Below, one piece after another: positions 4,434-8,473 of a stretch of 8,473 nt of DNA (the first letter of the stretch is position 1; each line of letters begins with the position of its first letter). The notes beneath the pieces are model-generated. The model ran no database searches. It saw nothing but the letters and a program-made list of their open reading frames with translations, and was not told where the DNA came from. The position numbers and the translations under genes were made by a program. This stretch comes from an uncultured Prevotellaceae bacterium (GTDB taxonomy: Bacteria > Bacteroidota > Bacteroidia > Bacteroidales > Bacteroidaceae), in assembly GCA_946413885.1 (NCBI GenBank), contig CAMKMK010000101.1, positions 1-8,473 on the forward strand, given 5' to 3'.

Positions 4434-6506
4434 TTACGGAATGACTATTTTATACAGTCTGGCATCCATTGCGGGGACATCATAGGTAATTACCTCAGTG
4501 ATGGATGCCAATTTCGTTTGTGTCCACAGTTCGCGCACCTCAGAAACAGACTTCAATCCCAACAGTTTCAGCGGCAAGGTTCCCTGAAGTGGTTGCTTTC
4601 CGTAATTGAAGACTGCCACATAGGTACATCCCTCCGTGTCTAACTGGAAGAAACTCTCGGCTCCCTCGTGCTTGCCCTGGAACTCGTGATAACCATAGAT
4701 GGGACGGAACGAACGGCCCAAACGCCCTACAGCGTTCACCTCAGGATTCATCATCACCAGAGGGGCACGCTCGCGCGAGAGACGGGCATCACCTCGACCA
4801 GATTTGTCTTCCATATCAAAATTGTCGCACACGAGAGCCATTCCTGCACACATCAGATTGGTGATGCGGGCACGATTTTCGTTTAGGGTAGTCTTTAAGG
4901 CATCATCATTGCCAATGAGGGGACAATGGTCAGGATCGTTGTACTGGTAGAGCAATCCAGTCCACCAACCGCTACTAATGGCATTCATGCTATATTCCGA
5001 ATGGCTGATGCGTCCCCATGTGTCGCAGGCGATACGTCGCGAGTTGCCGTACTGATAAGGGAAAATGGGGGCAATGGAGAGAGCGATGTAAAGGGGAGTC
5101 CCTTCGTCGGTTTTTTTGCAGAAATAAGCGAATCCTTCGTTGTAGGCCTCTACACCTGTGTGGACATCAGGATTGTAGTAGGAATCAGCCTGTATCATCC
5201 CATTATCAGTGAAATCCACTTTCAGGTACTCGAATCCATGCGCCTTGATTTTGCTGATTTCCGCATCGATCCATGCCTTCACACCAGGGTGTGTTGGATC
5301 TAAGCAATAAGCCCCATCATATTTCAAATACTTACCATTTGCTTTCAGGATACACTCGTGAGCCATGTATTTATCTTGGCCTGGAAGTTTGTTGTTCATG
5401 ATACGTCGAGCATCCCACCAAAGACAGAAAGGAGTCCAATAAGTACCAGGAATCTGATTGTTGTCCTTGCAGATCTTGCAGAGTTCATCTTTCTGCGTAT
5501 TGTTGAGGTTGTCCCAAGCATCGATACTCATCACGATCTTTCCTTGTTCGTTGCAGAAGCCGGCTGGTTGTAAAATCTCGTGGATATATTTGCTGACAGC
5601 AACATCAACCTGGAAAGAATTCTTGTCGGACATCACACCCCAGCTCTGCCATCCGAAAGGCGTTCCCTGCGTCCAATTGTGTCGTCCAGGAACCACCTTC
5701 AGACAGGCTTTTGCAAATTGTTCCATCCCATCTCTCCAATCTGATGAGAATGTGATGAAAAAGCGGGCTGAGCGGATTTCGTTTCCCTGAAGTGAACCAT
5801 GAGGAAGCACATCCCGTGTCTCTCGATGAGACATGCCTGAATAGACGCGAAGCCGTTCCACCTCACCTTGTTGGGAAGTTCGAGCCACAAGACCGCTCTT
5901 CCAGTGATCGTGGTCCACAGAACCGATAATGAGACCCTCTCGTGATTCTCCTTGATAGAAGGCACCTACCTCGAAAGAAGTCATCTCGCTGCCAAACGGA
6001 TACTGATGATAGCGCACGAAATCATCATTGTCGAAGGGTACTTTCAGCATACGGTTCGACTCGTTGGCAGAAAAGAGACTATAGGATTGACTGATGCAGA
6101 TGGGAGCCAGGTAATTACTCTTCAGTAAGGAGGTAGAATTCAGTTTTGCATTACATAACAGATAATCATCCACCAACTGGAATTCAATAGCGAATTGTAC
6201 TTCTGTGCTTTTCGAGAAGTTCAATGTGAGTGTTCCTTTTCCCTTCTTTAGGGTAGGAGCAGGCAGCGTGATGGAACTGATGTAATGTGTTTTTCCCGTA
6301 GTATCTTGATACGTAGCTTCAGGGCAGATATTATCCAAAACCGTATGGTTTCCGCAAGTAATTCTCAGCGAGCTTTTGGCTTCACTATACGTGATGGCCC
6401 ACTTGCCCAATCGTGCACTTTGGTCAGCTGCTTTCATTGTGTGGAACATACAAAGGATGACAAGTAGGATGGAGAGACGTTTCATGTCGTTCAATTTATA
6501 ATTCAT
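4434..6506 (-). CDS. Secreted clan GH-D glycoside hydrolase, GH27-like alpha-galactosidase
   Basis: The product has 690 residues with a signal peptide (MKRLSILLVILCMFHTMKAA from Met8). A beta-rich N-terminal domain covers about 27-270. A (beta/alpha)8 barrel begins at TPFGWQSWG (282-290) and runs through SIDAWDN (327-333), PGTYWTPFCLWWD (353-365), YLKVDFTDNG (427-436) and YNDPDHCPLIGN (522-533). A small C-terminal beta domain ends at Pro690. Asp431 is the expected nucleophile. NDPDH resembles the GH27 WNDPDM motif, which puts the acid/base at Asp526 (second Asp), though the large N-terminal domain is more like GH36. The probable reaction is removal of terminal alpha-linked galactose, or N-acetylgalactosamine, with retention, in the periplasm or at the surface. 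The start is either 6506 or, giving a more typical signal peptide, 6485; neither has a Shine-Dalgarno. It is divergent from the GH36 gene. The clan is confident, the exact family and substrate are not. Confidence 0.82.
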   Translation of the reverse strand: MNYKLNDMKRLSILLVILCMFHTMKAADQSARLGKWAITYSEAKSSLRITCGNHTVLDNICPEATYQDTTGKTHYISSITLPAPTLKKGKGTLTLNFSKSTEVQFAIEFQLVDDYLLCNAKLNSTSLLKSNYLAPICISQSYSLFSANESNRMLKVPFDNDDFVRYHQYPFGSEMTSFEVGAFYQGESREGLIIGSVDHDHWKSGLVARTSQQGEVERLRVYSGMSHRETRDVLPHGSLQGNEIRSARFFITFSSDWRDGMEQFAKACLKVVPGRHNWTQGTPFGWQSWGVMSDKNSFQVDVAVSKYIHEILQPAGFCNEQGKIVMSIDAWDNLNNTQKDELCKICKDNNQIPGTYWTPFCLWWDARRIMNNKLPGQDKYMAHECILKANGKYLKYDGAYCLDPTHPGVKAWIDAEISKIKAHGFEYLKVDFTDNGMIQADSYYNPDVHTGVEAYNEGFAYFCKKTDEGTPLYIALSIAPIFPYQYGNSRRIACDTWGRISHSEYSMNAISSGWWTGLLYQYNDPDHCPLIGNDDALKTTLNENRARITNLMCAGMALVCDNFDMEDKSGRGDARLSRERAPLVMMNPEVNAVGRLGRSFRPIYGYHEFQGKHEGAESFFQLDTEGCTYVAVFNYGKQPLQGTLPLKLLGLKSVSEVRELWTQTKLASITEVITYDVPAMDARLYKIVIP

Positions 6507-6565
6507 ATTTTTTCGCAGTTTGTGTTAGATAAAGGAGAAAAAAATAAGAGTGATGATTTCTGCTG

Positions 6566-6597
6566 CAAATTTATACAAATAATTTTGCATCGTGAAA
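6566..6597 (-). promoter_or_regulatory. Probable promoter of the GH27-like gene
   Basis: The minus strand has TAAATTTG at 6573-6566, an exact TAnnTTTG. TTTC at 6597-6594 lies 20 bp upstream, one base off the TTTG -33 consensus. The leader would be about 50-75 bases, depending on which ATG is used. It interleaves with the GH36 promoter on the other strand. Confidence 0.5.
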
Positions 6598-6614
6598 AAA
6601 AACTCTTATCTTTG
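6584..6614 (+). promoter_or_regulatory. Bacteroidetes-type promoter of the GH36 gene
   Basis: TTTG at 6584-6587 and TATCTTTG at 6607-6614 are both exact consensus matches with a 19-bp spacer. The start would be near 6621, giving an A/T-rich leader of about 36 bases without a Shine-Dalgarno. Confidence 0.75.
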
Positions 6615-6656
6615 CTTTAGAAAACCATAAAATTAAGAAATAATACCTCAAATCTG

Positions 6657-8473
6657 ATGAATCTAAGGAACCTATTTGTATCGGCCTTGTGCATTATGGC
6701 ATCATTCATGAATGCCGCTGAGATTATCCGCATAAGCACCAACGAGACTGATCTTGTATTTAAGGTAGGCGATAACGACCGTCTGTATCAATCCTATTTG
6801 GGTAAACATCTCAAATTCGAGAGCGACTTGCAGCATCTCCCCAATGGAAAGGAGGCATATCTCACGCATGGTATGGAGGATTATTTTGAGCCTGCGCTGG
6901 ATGTTCGACACGTTGACGGAAATGCCTCCACGCTGCTGAAATACGTAAGTCATTCCTCGAATAAGACAACAGATGGAGCTACAGAAACCATCATTACTCT
7001 ACGTGATCCTGTTTATCAGACTACTGTGGTGATGCATTTCATGGCTTATCCTGAGGTGAACATCATCAAGACATATACTGAAATCACCAATGCTGAGAAG
7101 AAACCTGTGAAACTGGCCAAGTATGCCAGCAGTTTGCTTCATTTGAATGGAGGAAAGTATTATCTGACTGAATTCAGCGGAAATTGGGCCAAGGAAGCCA
7201 GAATGAGCAGCACGCTTCTCAATTTTGGCAAGAAAGTGCTCGACACCAAATTGGGGAGTAGAGCGAATCTGTTTACCCCCCCTATGTTTATTCTTTCATT
7301 AGGTCAGGAAGCTGCTGAAGATGAAGGTCAGGTTTTGTTAGGCCAACTTGGATGGACAGGCAATTTCCGTTTCACCTTTGAGGTGGACGAGGATGGTCGC
7401 TTGCGTGTCATATCAGGTATCAATCCTTATTTCTCAGAGTATGAATTGGGTGCTGGAGAGACATTTGTGACTCCAGAATTCTTTTTCACTCTGAGCCAGC
7501 ATGGAACTCAACACGCATCACTCTGTTTCCATGATTGGGCACGCCAGTATCAGTTGCGTGACGGTGATAAGGACCGAATGACCCTGCTGAACAATTGGGA
7601 AGCCACCTATTTTGATTTCAACGAAGAGAAACTCTGCAACCTGATGGATGATGCTGTGAAACTGGGTGTGGACATGTTCTTGCTCGATGATGGATGGTTT
7701 GGAAACAAATATCCCCGCAGTTCTGACAATGCTGGCTTGGGTGATTGGGAAGAGACCAAAGACAAGTTGCCAGGCAAAGTGACAAAACTGGTGGATGAAG
7801 CCACCAAACGAGGCATCAAATTTGGCATCTGGATTGAACCTGAGATGGTGAACCCCAAGAGTGAATTATATGAGAAACACAAGGATTGGGTCATCACACT
7901 TCCCAACCGCGATGAATACTATTTCCGCAACCAACTCGTGCTGGATCTCTCGAATCCAAAGGTTCAGGATTTCGTGTTTGGTATCGTGGATCGTCTGATG
8001 ACTGACTATCCAGGAATCGCTTATTTCAAGTGGGATTGCAACAGCCCTATCACCAATATCTATTCTCCTTACTTGAAAGACAAACAACAGCATCTGTATG
8101 TGGATCATGTACGTGGACTTTATAGTGTGCTGGAACGAGTGAAGGCTAAGTATCCCAATCTGCCCATGATGATGTGCTCAGGGGGCAGCGGACGTATTGA
8201 TTACAAGGGACTGAGTTACTTTACTGAATTTTGGGCAAGCGATAATACCGATCCTTTGGAACGACTATTCATCCAATATGGCTACAGCTTCTTCTATCCC
8301 GTCAAGGCTACTTGTGCTCATGTCACGACTTGGAACAGTACCACTAGCTTGAAGTTCCGTACTGACGTAGCCATGATGGGTAAGATGGGATTTGATATCA
8401 AGTTGACCGATATGAGTGCTGATGATTTGACCTATGCTCAAGGAGCCATCAAAAATTGGAAGCGCCTGCGTCC
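6657..8473 (+). CDS. Secreted GH36 alpha-galactosidase (3' end outside window)
   Basis: The frame is open from ATG 6657 to the window end: 605 codons with no stop. GH36 enzymes of this type have about 720-740 residues, so roughly 120 are missing. The signal peptide is MNLRNLFVSALCIMASFMNA. A beta-supersandwich N-terminal domain (about 25-300) precedes the catalytic barrel, which shows all classical GH36 signatures: NNWEATYFDF at 312, LLDDGWFG at 342-349, GIWIEPEMVNP at 390-400, FKWDCN with nucleophile Asp460, CSGGSGRID at 507-515, and WASDNTDPLER with acid/base Asp529. It hydrolyses terminal alpha-1,6-galactose (melibiose, raffinose-family sugars, galactomannan side chains) with retention, in the periplasm or at the surface. 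The divergent neighbour is a second clan GH-D enzyme, and a discoidin-like protein lies beyond it, which supports a galactoside-use role. Confidence 0.95.
   Translation, partial: MNLRNLFVSALCIMASFMNAAEIIRISTNETDLVFKVGDNDRLYQSYLGKHLKFESDLQHLPNGKEAYLTHGMEDYFEPALDVRHVDGNASTLLKYVSHSSNKTTDGATETIITLRDPVYQTTVVMHFMAYPEVNIIKTYTEITNAEKKPVKLAKYASSLLHLNGGKYYLTEFSGNWAKEARMSSTLLNFGKKVLDTKLGSRANLFTPPMFILSLGQEAAEDEGQVLLGQLGWTGNFRFTFEVDEDGRLRVISGINPYFSEYELGAGETFVTPEFFFTLSQHGTQHASLCFHDWARQYQLRDGDKDRMTLLNNWEATYFDFNEEKLCNLMDDAVKLGVDMFLLDDGWFGNKYPRSSDNAGLGDWEETKDKLPGKVTKLVDEATKRGIKFGIWIEPEMVNPKSELYEKHKDWVITLPNRDEYYFRNQLVLDLSNPKVQDFVFGIVDRLMTDYPGIAYFKWDCNSPITNIYSPYLKDKQQHLYVDHVRGLYSVLERVKAKYPNLPMMMCSGGSGRIDYKGLSYFTEFWASDNTDPLERLFIQYGYSFFYPVKATCAHVTTWNSTTSLKFRTDVAMMGKMGFDIKLTDMSADDLTYAQGAIKNWKRLR

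Noticed and set aside
4668..5790. Plus-strand open frames opposite the GH27-like gene
   Set aside because: The minus-strand frame carries all family motifs; the plus-strand translations look random and lack upstream signals.
6531..6582. Possible leader peptide: AAAGGAG at 6531 followed by an ATG at 6553 with nine codons
   Set aside because: The spacing is too long for a ribosome site, and it lies upstream of the predicted GH36 transcript start near 6621.
6702..8108. Minus-strand open frames (6702-6953, 7607-7906, 7866-8108) within the GH36 gene
   Set aside because: They are shadows of the continuous GH36 frame on the plus strand.
6507..8473. Polysaccharide utilisation locus with SusC/SusD
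   Set aside because: No TonB-dependent receptor, SusD-like protein or regulator is visible; only the glycosidases and one discoidin protein support it.

Overview
The window looks like a chromosomal segment from a Bacteroidales bacterium, most plausibly the Prevotella/Segatella/Bacteroides group. Six start-proximal sites match the Bacteroidetes primary-sigma -7 box (TAnnTTTG), three of them with a TTTG -33 box at 19-20 bp spacing. Most starts lack a strong Shine-Dalgarno, and the exported glycosidases are typical of gut or rumen Bacteroidales. No sequence search was possible, so the genus is inference.

Layout. (a) 1-1146 is an accessory-looking patch. It holds the 3' part of a Fic-domain AMPylase gene, apparently fused to a Bro-N/DinD-like domain. 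Running tail-to-tail against it is a wrecked virulence-RhuM gene, which carries an N-terminal deletion, a frameshift around a duplicated palindromic block, and a lost C-terminus. (b) 1180-2220 (-) is a PLP-dependent low-specificity threonine aldolase. Divergent from it, 2344-3237 (+) is an exported PhnP-like metallo-beta-lactamase-fold hydrolase. (c) 3280-3771 (-) is a stand-alone CinA C-terminal (PncC-type) protein. Divergent from it, 3865-4383 (+) is a small secreted discoidin-like (F5/8 type C) protein. (d) 4434-6506 (-) and 6657-8473 (+, cut by the window end) are two secreted clan GH-D glycosidases from different branches, GH27-like and classical GH36. They diverge from a 150-bp intergenic region with interleaved promoters.

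How the genes fit together. The right half is best read as an alpha-galactoside utilisation neighbourhood: two exported alpha-galactosidase-type enzymes and possibly the carbohydrate-binding-like discoidin protein. No SusC/SusD pair or regulator lies in view, so calling it a polysaccharide utilisation locus would be premature. The aldolase, MBL-fold and CinA genes are single-gene units with housekeeping or metabolic roles. No tRNA, rRNA, CRISPR array, insertion sequence or origin was seen. I found no wholly new system; the most unusual material is the Bro-N/Fic fusion with the scrambled rhuM relic beside it.
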